Assembly: GCA_964612455.1 (NCBI GenBank)
Contig: CAZTCB010000001.1
Location: 1-64,000 of the forward strand
Direction: 5' to 3'
DNA: 64,000 nt
From: SFEB01 sp964612455
GTDB taxonomy: Bacteria; Bacillota; Clostridia; Christensenellales; CAG-314
Part shown: positions 1 through 7,337 of the stretch, piece by piece
Position numbering within the stretch: position 1 is the first letter of the stretch
How the letters are laid out: each line of letters starts with the position of its first letter
Made by a program: the position numbers and the translations under genes
The notes under the pieces: generated by a model
Told to the model about the DNA's origin: nothing
Seen by the model: only the letters and a program-made list of their open reading frames with translations
The model's database searches: none

Positions 1-20
1 CAATAAAGGAGAAAAGAAAA

Positions 21-1532
21 ATGAAAAGGAACAACAAAAAAGGCTTTACTATCATAGAATTGGTAGTAGTCATCGCAGTAATCGCGATACTCGCGGCGGT
101 ACTTATCCCGACGTTTAGCAGCATTATCAAAAAGGCAAACACTTCGGCAGACACTCAAGCGGTAAACACGATGAACAAGTACCTCGCAATAGAAGAAGTT
201 ACGGGAAACAAGACGATAGTCGACGTTTACGCCGCGCTCAAAGAAGGCGGAATGACGGCTAAAGATTATAAGCCGTTGGCTACGGATACCTGCTTCTTTT
301 GGGATAGGACTTTAAACCGCATAGTTTACACCGATAAAGAGTTTAACGTAATTTATCCTACGGATTTAAATGCGACTAAAAATAACGGTTGGTACTCTTT
401 AAGCGGTGTGATAGATGAAAAATCTGTTACGCCAAGCACGTCAACTGATAATAACGTAACGACGACTACTTATACCGTAAAGACGGCTGAAGAGTTTTAT
501 TGGCTTGCAAACCAAATCAACGACGGCAAAGTAGCAACAACCAATCTCGTCATTAAATTGGATGCCGACGAAATAGACCTCATGGGGGCAAACGTGTCTA
601 TTGATTTAGGAAAAAATGACGACAGCGTTATTAAAAGCGTAACCATTGAGGGGAAAGACGATAACGCAAAAACAACGATAAAAGGTTTGGCGGCGGTCAA
701 CCCCGCTTATTATAGAAAGGATAACAATTATAACATCGGTTTATTCTCACGCGTTTGGGGTGATCAAGTAACCGTAAATATCAAAAACTTGATAATAAAA
801 GATGCCTCGGTAGGAGATTGTGAAGTTTCTAGTGTGGGAATTTTAGTTGGGGCTGTGTACAATGGCGCTACTCTGAATATAAGTAACTGTGAAATCAGCG
901 GTGGTGACGTATATGCAAAGTGTAAAGTAGGAGCTCTGGTTGGACAGGTGCAAGGCGGTTATGGTAAAAACGGTGGCGAGAATAACGACAACAGCGGAAA
1001 GACGTTAGTAAGTATCAGCGGTTGCGCAGTGAATAACGTTGACATTTACGTTACCGAAGGCGAATGCGGGTATGACATTGGCGTTATTTTTAACAGAGCT
1101 GACGTAACGTTGGATAAAAAGTTTTCTGACTGGACGAATGGTTGTACGATAAACCTGGGTAAAGGTGAAATTGCTCGCGTTCAATACAATGCAAGCGATA
1201 TTAGTATTAGTCTGACCGACAATACCGCACAATTGCCTGCAAATGCAAAGTTGATAGAAGGAAAGAAATATAACGGCATATCACAAGGCTACTATAAAGT
1301 CTATACCGATGATACCTACGCGAACATACTGTATCATATGGGTAATTTCCGACATGGTAGCACAGATAAATATTATAACAACCGCTGCAACGTTAAGTAT
1401 GGTAGTGAAGGTAGTTGGGCATATTACGCAAAGTCTGACGAAGAGGAAGGCGGTAGTACCAAAGAAGCAACCGTAAAAAGTAACAATACGACGATAGAAA
1501 TCTTTACTATCTATAAGTATATAACAGAATAG
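21..1532 (+). CDS. Prepilin-like secreted protein with GLUG-like repeats
   Basis: The first 35 residues are a textbook type IV prepilin N terminus: a short basic leader, then G8 before F9 (KKGFTIIELVVV) with Glu at mature position 5, then a hydrophobic helix. A PilD-type prepilin peptidase would cut and methylate at this site. The remaining ~460 residues are far larger than a normal pilin. They are rich in Asn, Thr and Gly and contain two VGxLVGxV segments (near residues 275 and 305) resembling GLUG repeats of surface adhesins, so a beta-solenoid stalk is likely. AAAGGAG at 5-11 supports the ATG at 21. A strong terminator follows. No pilus ATPase or peptidase gene lies in the window, so it is either an orphan pseudopilin or served in trans. 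The N-terminal class is secure; adhesion is inferred. Confidence 0.75.
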   Translation: MKRNNKKGFTIIELVVVIAVIAILAAVLIPTFSSIIKKANTSADTQAVNTMNKYLAIEEVTGNKTIVDVYAALKEGGMTAKDYKPLATDTCFFWDRTLNRIVYTDKEFNVIYPTDLNATKNNGWYSLSGVIDEKSVTPSTSTDNNVTTTTYTVKTAEEFYWLANQINDGKVATTNLVIKLDADEIDLMGANVSIDLGKNDDSVIKSVTIEGKDDNAKTTIKGLAAVNPAYYRKDNNYNIGLFSRVWGDQVTVNIKNLIIKDASVGDCEVSSVGILVGAVYNGATLNISNCEISGGDVYAKCKVGALVGQVQGGYGKNGGENNDNSGKTLVSISGCAVNNVDIYVTEGECGYDIGVIFNRADVTLDKKFSDWTNGCTINLGKGEIARVQYNASDISISLTDNTAQLPANAKLIEGKKYNGISQGYYKVYTDDTYANILYHMGNFRHGSTDKYYNNRCNVKYGSEGSWAYYAKSDEEEGGSTKEATVKSNNTTIEIFTIYKYITE

Positions 1533-1557
1533 TCCGTTAAAAAACGACAATTATCGT

Positions 1558-1602
1558 ATATCCATCCGAGAGGCGAGAAACTTTCGGATGGATATTTTTT
1601 TA
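1558..1602 (+). terminator. Intrinsic terminator after the prepilin-like gene
   Basis: A perfect 12-bp stem (1558-1569 with 1584-1595) is followed by a T tract, 25 nt after the stop codon. It separates the prepilin-like gene from the next transcription unit. Confidence 0.9.
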
Positions 1603-1714
1603 GTTTCAATAAAGTATTTACGTCTCGCGCTTAAATATCGTTGTTTACCATTTTAGTGTCAAAAGAAGGGGGTTGCTCATATATTAAAAAGAAAAGATTT
1701 TTCGGAGGAAAAAA

Positions 1715-2317
1715 ATGGCGGAGAATTGTAATTCAACCACAAAGGTTTGTATTCAGACAAAAAAGGTTTTTGACGCATGTTTAAAGCAGGCGAGTTACGA
1801 GGCGGTAAATATCACTTTGACAGACGTAACCCCCGCCAATCCTGTTTTACCGTTGACTTTTGTCGGCGGACGGAGCAATTCCGTTTTAGCCGACGTGACA
1901 AATCTATCCGTGACGAGATTGCAAAACAGGCCGCGTTACGGCAGAGTAGAGGCGGATTTGGTGATACCGATAAAAATAACATATACGGACGCTAACGGCG
2001 CAAGTGGAGTAGGTACGGGAAATTTGACGTTGCATGAGGATGTCGTATTGATGTTGCCGGAGGCAAGCGTGATGCCGTATCAGGTAGAAGCCGCAGTGAG
2101 TGTGATTATTCCTGACGGTGTTTTTGACACGACAAGCGAAAACTACAGTTTTAACGTTACGACCTGTGTTTCGACAATCTTGAAAATAGTGATAACGGTT
2201 GAATTGATTATACCTACGTACGGTTACGCGGTTATACCGCCTTGTCAGGAGTATAATAATGAGGTTTGTAGCGGGTTTTTTGATTTACCGCTCTTTCCCG
2301 GGGAAAATAATACGTGA
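1715..2317 (+). CDS. Conserved-looking hypothetical protein, 200 aa
   Basis: I do not recognise this protein securely. It has no signal peptide or membrane helix. The N terminus has Cys at residues 5, 12 and 22. The middle alternates hydrophobic and polar residues, as in a beta-sandwich, and the C terminus holds a VIPPCQEY motif and another Cys. The pattern loosely recalls the SPOCS (DUF3794) fold of clostridial spore-associated proteins, but that is a guess. GGAGG at 1704-1708 places the ATG at 1715. No good sigma-A promoter is visible upstream; CATATATTA at 1678-1686 fits the CATAnnnTA -10 of late mother-cell sigma factors. It sits alone between two hairpins. A spore or envelope role is inference only. 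Confidence 0.65.
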   Translation: MAENCNSTTKVCIQTKKVFDACLKQASYEAVNITLTDVTPANPVLPLTFVGGRSNSVLADVTNLSVTRLQNRPRYGRVEADLVIPIKITYTDANGASGVGTGNLTLHEDVVLMLPEASVMPYQVEAAVSVIIPDGVFDTTSENYSFNVTTCVSTILKIVITVELIIPTYGYAVIPPCQEYNNEVCSGFFDLPLFPGENNT

Positions 2318-2352
2318 GTATTTTGTCGGAAGGTAAATAGATATAGCGATAC

Positions 2353-2398
2353 ACACCGAAAAAGCGTCGGATGCGATAAACTTCTTCGGTGTATTTTG
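2353..2398 (+). terminator. Probable terminator after the hypothetical gene
   Basis: ACACCGAA (2353-2360) pairs with TTCGGTGT (2384-2391) across a 23-nt loop that can itself fold, followed by ATTTTGCTT. The U tract is interrupted, so this is weaker than the other terminators here. Confidence 0.5.
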
Positions 2399-2506
2399 CT
2401 TGCCTGAAAACAAAATCGGTATTTATAAAGTTAAAAAAAATAAGAAATTCAAAAAAAATACTTCTATATTTTTTTAATGTATGCTAAAATCAAAACGGAG
2501 GACGAG

Positions 2507-3205
2507 ATGAGAGTTTTTGCCATAAGTGATTTGCATCTATCTACTTTGGTGGACAAGCCAATGGATATTTTCGGAGAAAAATGGCAGAACTATTGGGACA
2601 AGGTAAAAACCGATTGGCAAAACAAAGTATCGGATGATGACGTAGTGTTGATGGCAGGGGACTTTAGTTGGGCGATGAGAATGGAAGAAGCTCTCGCCGA
2701 CTTTGCTCTGTTTGACGGACTAAAGGGCAGAAAAGTCATTTTGCGCGGCAACCATGACTATTGGTGGAATACTATCGGGCAGGTGCGGGCTGCATTGCCC
2801 GGCGGCTTTTTTGCCATTCAAAACGATTGCTTGCGTTTTGGCGACCTCTTGATTTGCGGTACGCGGGGTTGGGTAGTGCCTGACGGAAATAATCTTTCGG
2901 CAGAGGATAAAAAAATTTTTTTGCGTGAAGTAGAGAGGATGAAACTATCGCTTGCCGCAGTAAAAAAGGAGAGGAGCGAAAGCGATAAAGTGATATGCAT
3001 GATGCATTATCCGCCGTTTAACGGGCGCAGAGAAGACAGCGAGTTTACTAAATTGTTGCTACAGAGTGACATCCGAACCGTGGTGTACGGTCATTTGCAC
3101 GGAAAGGATTGCAGAATCGACAAGTACCTTAAAAAGTTTGATATTGAATTTTGGTTAACGTCGGCAGACATAGTTGACTTTCAATTGATAGAAATACCTA
3201 TATAA
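2507..3205 (+). CDS. Calcineurin-like metallophosphoesterase
   Basis: A 232-residue soluble phosphoesterase of the calcineurin-like family. The metal-binding motifs appear in order: DLH in ISDLHLS near the N terminus, GDFSW (~residue 60), GNHDYWW (~85), MHYPP (~165) and GHLHG (~195). These ligate the two metals that hydrolyse phosphate esters; the natural substrate is unknown. I chose the ATG at 2507 because GGAGG (2497-2501) lies 5 nt upstream and the protein then begins directly with the first beta strand. An in-frame ATG at 2477 has no ribosome binding site and would overlap a possible -10 (TATGCTAAAAT). The gene is monocistronic, just upstream of the division cluster, with no obvious functional link to it. 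Confidence 0.88.
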   Translation: MRVFAISDLHLSTLVDKPMDIFGEKWQNYWDKVKTDWQNKVSDDDVVLMAGDFSWAMRMEEALADFALFDGLKGRKVILRGNHDYWWNTIGQVRAALPGGFFAIQNDCLRFGDLLICGTRGWVVPDGNNLSAEDKKIFLREVERMKLSLAAVKKERSESDKVICMMHYPPFNGRREDSEFTKLLLQSDIRTVVYGHLHGKDCRIDKYLKKFDIEFWLTSADIVDFQLIEIPI

Positions 3206-3302
3206 TAAATTGCCAAAAACGAATAATCACACACAGAGGTGCGTAATTATTTTATTGGACATCGGTGGAGTAAAAAGGAAAATATACTTTGCGTTTTAAA
3301 AA

Positions 3303-3332
3303 AAAGTGGAATAAAGTGGTGCGAAATGGTTG
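3303..3332 (+). promoter_or_regulatory. MraZ box: three direct repeats with 10-nt period
   Basis: AAAGTGGAAT, AAAGTGGTGC and GAAATGGTTG follow each other exactly every 10 nt and end on the -35 of the mraZ promoter. MraZ is known to bind three to four short repeats of this kind (TGGG-type in E. coli, AAAGTG-type in Mollicutes) at one helical turn spacing. Bound MraZ would block polymerase, so autorepression of the division cluster is the likely function. Confidence 0.75.
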
Positions 3333-3358
3333 ACATTCCCTTTTTGGTTTGGTATAAT
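3330..3358 (+). promoter_or_regulatory. Sigma-A promoter of the dcw cluster (PmraZ)
   Basis: TTGACA (3330-3335), a 17-nt spacer and TATAAT (3353-3358) match the consensus perfectly. The expected start is near 3365, giving a ~25-nt leader with AAAGGAGG before mraZ. Confidence 0.92.
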
Positions 3359-3389
3359 GCCGTTATCAAACCAAAGGAGGGAGTCGTAT

Positions 3390-3821
3390 ATGTTGTTTTT
3401 GGGCGAAAACAGAGTTCAGTTGGACGCTAAAAACAGATTGAGGCTTCCTGCGGAGTACCGTCGCGAAATAGGCGGGCGGTGTTACGTAACCATAGGTTTG
3501 AACAATTGTTTGCAACTCTTTAAGGAAGAGGATTTTGTGGCTTACGTGCAGAAACTTCAGGATATTCCTTTGCACGATATGGAGTCACGAAAGGGTGTTC
3601 GTACTTTTATGGCGTTGGCTAAAGAGATAGAACCGGATGACCAAGGCCGTTTTATTCTCCCTAAATCCCTGAAAGACTATGCCAAGATTGATAAAAACGT
3701 TGTTTTTGCCGGTGTTGGCGGTTCGGTTGAAATATGGGCAGAGAAAGTTTGGGATGAGTACTTTGATATGTCAAATCTTGATGCGGCGTTGGCAATCATC
3801 GGCGACAAGTACAAGGCGTAA
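3390..3821 (+). CDS. mraZ: Division/cell wall cluster transcriptional regulator MraZ
   Basis: MraZ is the DNA-binding regulator that heads most dcw clusters. It forms a ring of AbrB-like subunits that reads short direct repeats in its own promoter. The 143-residue protein contains the two family half-domains: the first has DAKNRLRLP near the N terminus and the second has DDQGRFILP near residue 91. The ATG at 3390 is set by AAAGGAGG at 3373-3380; the reading frame is open further upstream, but the family begins at MLFLGENRVQLD. It is followed by rsmH after 3 nt, the usual arrangement, and preceded by a consensus promoter and apparent MraZ box, so it probably represses its own operon. Confidence 0.97.
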   Translation: MLFLGENRVQLDAKNRLRLPAEYRREIGGRCYVTIGLNNCLQLFKEEDFVAYVQKLQDIPLHDMESRKGVRTFMALAKEIEPDDQGRFILPKSLKDYAKIDKNVVFAGVGGSVEIWAEKVWDEYFDMSNLDAALAIIGDKYKA

Positions 3822-3824
3822 CCG

Positions 3825-4772
3825 ATGACCGAGAATAATGGCTTTTACCATTCGCCGGTAATGAAAGACGAATGTATCGGTTTTTTGGACGTTAAACCAA
3901 ACGGAATATACCTTGATTGCACAGCCGGAGGCGGAGGACATAGCGGGGCTATTCTCGACAAGTTGTCCGTGGACGGGAGGTTGATAGCTTTTGACAAGGA
4001 TGCGGAGGCTATTGCGGAGTGTGAAAGAAAGTTCCGGGGCGACAGTCGCGTCACTTTGGTAAAAAGTGATTTTAAAAGTGCTGCCGAGTGGTTGAAGAAA
4101 AACAATCTTTACGGTGTGCTTGACGGAGTGCTCATTGACCTCGGTGTTTCGAGCAGACAACTCGACGATCGCAGCAGGGGGTTTAGTTATCTCGGCGGTG
4201 ACAACGAGTTGGACATGAGGATGGATAGGTCGCAAACACTGACTGCCAAAAAGATAGTAAACGAGTACGAAAAGCAAGAGATTTTTGAAATAATAAAGAA
4301 ATACGGCGAGGATAAATTTGCGGCAAATATAGCCAAAAATATCGTAGAGTATCGCAAGTCTGCGCCGATAGAAACTACCGGGCAATTGGCGGATATCGTC
4401 GACAAGAGTATACCGTTTGCGTTTAAAAAGACGGGCGGACATCCTGCAAAACGAACCTTTCAGGCGCTGAGAATAGCGGTCAACGGAGAACTTGACGGGC
4501 TTGACGAAACTTTGATTGAGTTGGTGAGGGGGCTTAAGGTCGGTGGTAATATGGTCGTGTTGACCTTTCATAGTTTAGAGGATCGCGTAGTAAAACAGAC
4601 GTTTGGTTGGTTAGAAACGGATTGCGTGTGCGATAAGTCCATGCCCGTATGTACATGCGGTAAAGTAAGCGAAGTAAGATACCTTACTAAGTTTGAGGTA
4701 GCAACCGAAAAAGAACAAGAAGAAAATCCGCGCAGTATCAGTGCTAAATTGAGAGCTGTGCAAAGGACTTGA
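3825..4772 (+). CDS. rsmH: 16S rRNA (cytosine1402-N4)-methyltransferase RsmH
   Basis: RsmH (MraW) methylates N4 of C1402 in 16S rRNA at the ribosomal P site, using S-adenosylmethionine. At 315 residues it has full family length. Visible family segments are YHSPVM at the N terminus, the SAM-binding DCTAGGGGHS (~residue 32), LIDLGVSSRQLDD (~105), GHPAKRTFQALRIAVN (~210) and the C-terminal FHSLEDRVVK (~248). It starts 3 nt after the mraZ stop and is probably translationally coupled to it. The long open frame antisense to it is a coding shadow. Confidence 0.97.
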   Translation: MTENNGFYHSPVMKDECIGFLDVKPNGIYLDCTAGGGGHSGAILDKLSVDGRLIAFDKDAEAIAECERKFRGDSRVTLVKSDFKSAAEWLKKNNLYGVLDGVLIDLGVSSRQLDDRSRGFSYLGGDNELDMRMDRSQTLTAKKIVNEYEKQEIFEIIKKYGEDKFAANIAKNIVEYRKSAPIETTGQLADIVDKSIPFAFKKTGGHPAKRTFQALRIAVNGELDGLDETLIELVRGLKVGGNMVVLTFHSLEDRVVKQTFGWLETDCVCDKSMPVCTCGKVSEVRYLTKFEVATEKEQEENPRSISAKLRAVQRT

Positions 4773-4805
4773 ATCAAGTCATAATGGTAAAGGAGGCGAA
4801 ATATA

Positions 4806-5528
4806 ATGTTAACGACAAGCCGAAACGAAGCTTTTGCTGAAGATGAAGAAATTATTGAAAGCACTAAAAAGAATTCTACCCTTGACGCTAAAATATTTGG
4901 CAGGGACTCTTACATCGCAAACAGCGATACGAAAAGAGCATCCCGAACAAAGTTTGAAGATTCATATTTTGCCGACGGTGGCGTTGATAACGGCGACTTG
5001 AGCACGGATGAACTCATGGCGAGACTTTTGGGCGATTCTAAGGTTGAGTGGGGCGATATGGACGAGGCGGATACCGAAAACTTTACCAATCCCGATTTGA
5101 TGCCTACGAGCGAAACGATGAATAACACCGATACAGAGTCGGGAAAAGGGAATAAAGCCAAGAAAAACGTTCAGGACGATATCGTTGTAGAAAGCGTAAA
5201 TAAGGTCGCGGTAGTAGGGTATTTTGCCGTCGTATTAGCGATAATTATTGCGATATGTTTCGTTGCGGTGGCGGTGAACGCATCTTTAAACAGTATTGCG
5301 GGATTGCAGTTAAAGTTGGAGCAAACTACGCAAGAAATAGAGGGTATGTATGCCGATGTGCTTCAGAATGCGGATGTATATGCCGAAGAAATAGGGTTAG
5401 TGAGTACCGCCAATGCAAAGACTGTCTACTACGAGACAGTAGATACGAGAGAAAAAGTCGTTTACGATATCCCGTCTAATTGGTTTGATAATGTTTGCGA
5501 TTGGTTGAGTAATATCTTTGGAGGCTGA
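4806..5528 (+). CDS. ftsL: FtsL/DivIC-like septal membrane protein with long acidic N-terminal region
   Basis: Position between rsmH and the class B penicillin-binding protein is that of ftsL. About 133 polar, Asp/Glu/Ser-rich residues without predicted order precede one transmembrane helix (~135-157). A short extracytoplasmic region of coiled-coil character follows, then a Trp-containing tail. FtsL is a bitopic protein that, with DivIC and FtsQ/DivIB, activates FtsW-FtsI at the septum. Ordinary FtsL proteins are about 100-120 residues with a brief cytoplasmic tail, so the long cytoplasmic part is unusual. AAAGGAGG at 4790-4797 precedes the ATG. FtsL diverges rapidly in sequence, so the name rests mainly on topology and gene order. 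Confidence 0.65.
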   Translation: MLTTSRNEAFAEDEEIIESTKKNSTLDAKIFGRDSYIANSDTKRASRTKFEDSYFADGGVDNGDLSTDELMARLLGDSKVEWGDMDEADTENFTNPDLMPTSETMNNTDTESGKGNKAKKNVQDDIVVESVNKVAVVGYFAVVLAIIIAICFVAVAVNASLNSIAGLQLKLEQTTQEIEGMYADVLQNADVYAEEIGLVSTANAKTVYYETVDTREKVVYDIPSNWFDNVCDWLSNIFGG

Positions 5529-5534
5529 TTTTTC

Positions 5535-7265
5535 TTGTATCGATCAAATTTTTTAACTAAAAAAAGGTTGTTTGCAGTATTTATTGCGACAACCTTTATT
5601 TTTGTTGTCATTTTTTTCAAAGTTTTTTATATACAAATTATTTGGGGTAAAAAGTTGCAAGCGAAAGCTCTTGACCAATGGACGAGAGATTTGCCTTTGA
5701 CGGCGTTGCGAGGAAATATCACGGACAGAAACGGCGTAGTGCTGGCTACGAGCGAGACTTCGTTTACTGTATACCTGAGGGCAAAAAATATAGACGACTG
5801 CGAGAAGGTCGCAACGGTTTTATCCGAAGTGTTGGATTTGGATTACGAAAAAGTGCTGAAAAAGACGAAAGATAAGTCGAGCAGTGAGGTCACGATAAAA
5901 AAACAGATTTCTTCGGAAGCCGCAAATAAAATCAGATCTTACGATTTAAACGGCGTTTATTTTGCCGAGGATAGTTCCCGCGTATATAATTATGGTGATT
6001 TTTTAAGTCAGATTCTTGGCTTTACGAGTATAGACAATGTCGGTCAGACAGGCATAGAGGCAGCTTATGACAAGTATCTAAAGGGTATTGACGGGCAAAT
6101 ATTGACACAAACGGACCTTATCGGTAAAGAGCTTGAGGATAAAAGCATTATTTATTTACCAGGAATGCAAGGGCTTGACGTAAGGTTGACCATTGATTTT
6201 AACATTCAGTTTGTTTTGGAAAACTTACTTGAACAAATAATGGTTGCTCATGGCGCAAAAGGAGCAAGGAGTATCGTAATAAACTGTAAAACCGGGGAAA
6301 TACTGGCAATGGCAAGCAAGCCGAGTGTTGATTTAAACGATTTACCGAGAAACGATTTGTCAGCGTTGATGCAGGGTACTAAAAATTTGTTGATAACCGA
6401 CGTTTACGAGCCGGGGTCTACGTTTAAAGTACTTACTGCGGCGGCTAATCTCGAAGAATACAAAAAGGGAAATAAAAACGCTTTTTCTCCTTCATATGTT
6501 TTCAATAACAGCTCGGTAAGATACGTTGACGGAGGAAAAATAAGTTGTTGGACGAAACATACGGGCAGCAAGCATTACAATCAAACTCTTGCCGACGCGC
6601 TGTCTAACAGTTGCAATCCATGTTTTACGGACATTGCATTGAGTCTCGGAAAGGACGTTTTATACGCATATCTCGGTGCATTCGGTTACGGAAATACTTT
6701 AGGTATAGACTTGGCGGGAGAACAATCCGGTATACTTGTACCAAAAAACAGCGTTACCAGCGGAGACCTTGCGCGTATAGGCTTTGGGCAAAGTATAGCC
6801 GTTACTCCGTTGCAATTGGCTTTCGCGACTGCCGCGGCAGTCAACGGAGGTAAATTGATGACGCCGTATCTGGTTGATTCTATTTTGGATGAAAACGGAA
6901 ACGTCGTTAAAAAGAATTATCCGAGCATCAAGTCAAAACCGATTTCTGCCGAAACGAGCGCATTACTTGCCGAAATGCTCGAAGGGGTTGTTACTAACGG
7001 CAGCGGTAAACTTGCATATATAGACGGGTATAGGGTAGGCGGTAAAACAGGTACGGCGCAAAAATATGAGAACGGAGTAATAGCAAGAGGCAAAAACGTT
7101 GCTTCTTTCGTTGGGTTTTTTCCTGCCAACGATCCGTTATACCTTTGTTTAATGATAGTGGATGAACCGCAAGGTGTATCATACGGCAGTCAGGTTGCCG
7201 CGCCGTACGTCAAGTTGGTTTTTGAACAAATAATAGCGTACAAGAATATTCAACGCGTATCATAA
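5535..7265 (+). CDS. ftsI: Septal class B penicillin-binding protein (FtsI/PBP2B/SpoVD type)
   Basis: A D,D-transpeptidase that crosslinks septal peptidoglycan outside the membrane. It has one N-terminal transmembrane helix (~residues 11-33), a pedestal domain and the transpeptidase domain with all three active-site motifs: S295-x-x-K in EPGSTFK, S357-N-S359, and K504-T-G in GGKTGTAQ. At 576 residues it ends soon after the catalytic domain and has no C-terminal PASTA domain, unlike typical SpoVD. The start is TTG at 5535, served by GGAGG at 5520-5524 at the very end of the ftsL gene. It should act with FtsW, encoded downstream. Whether it serves vegetative or sporulation septation cannot be told from sequence. 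Confidence 0.92.
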   Translation: MYRSNFLTKKRLFAVFIATTFIFVVIFFKVFYIQIIWGKKLQAKALDQWTRDLPLTALRGNITDRNGVVLATSETSFTVYLRAKNIDDCEKVATVLSEVLDLDYEKVLKKTKDKSSSEVTIKKQISSEAANKIRSYDLNGVYFAEDSSRVYNYGDFLSQILGFTSIDNVGQTGIEAAYDKYLKGIDGQILTQTDLIGKELEDKSIIYLPGMQGLDVRLTIDFNIQFVLENLLEQIMVAHGAKGARSIVINCKTGEILAMASKPSVDLNDLPRNDLSALMQGTKNLLITDVYEPGSTFKVLTAAANLEEYKKGNKNAFSPSYVFNNSSVRYVDGGKISCWTKHTGSKHYNQTLADALSNSCNPCFTDIALSLGKDVLYAYLGAFGYGNTLGIDLAGEQSGILVPKNSVTSGDLARIGFGQSIAVTPLQLAFATAAAVNGGKLMTPYLVDSILDENGNVVKKNYPSIKSKPISAETSALLAEMLEGVVTNGSGKLAYIDGYRVGGKTGTAQKYENGVIARGKNVASFVGFFPANDPLYLCLMIVDEPQGVSYGSQVAAPYVKLVFEQIIAYKNIQRVS

Positions 7266-7285
7266 GGTTAATAAAACTTTAATAA

Positions 7286-7324
7286 AATAATCTGTACAAA
7301 CCGTTAGTACGGATTATTTTTTTA
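7286..7324 (+). terminator. Intrinsic terminator or attenuator inside the dcw cluster
   Basis: A 12-bp stem with one mismatch (7286-7297 with 7307-7318) runs into a seven-T tract, 3 nt before the GGAGAG ribosome binding site of murE. I see no consensus promoter between it and murE, so partial readthrough probably lowers expression of the downstream genes relative to mraZ-ftsI. Confidence 0.85.
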
Positions 7325-7337
7325 TTGGAGAGAAAAA

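Noticed and set aside
3206..3300. Terminator after the metallophosphoesterase gene
   Set aside because: Only a weak, interrupted AT-rich inverted repeat near 3223-3254 is seen; not good enough to annotate.
3771..4571. A 266-codon open frame on the minus strand
   Set aside because: It lies wholly antisense to rsmH, has no ribosome binding site and its translation resembles no protein; rsmH is certain.
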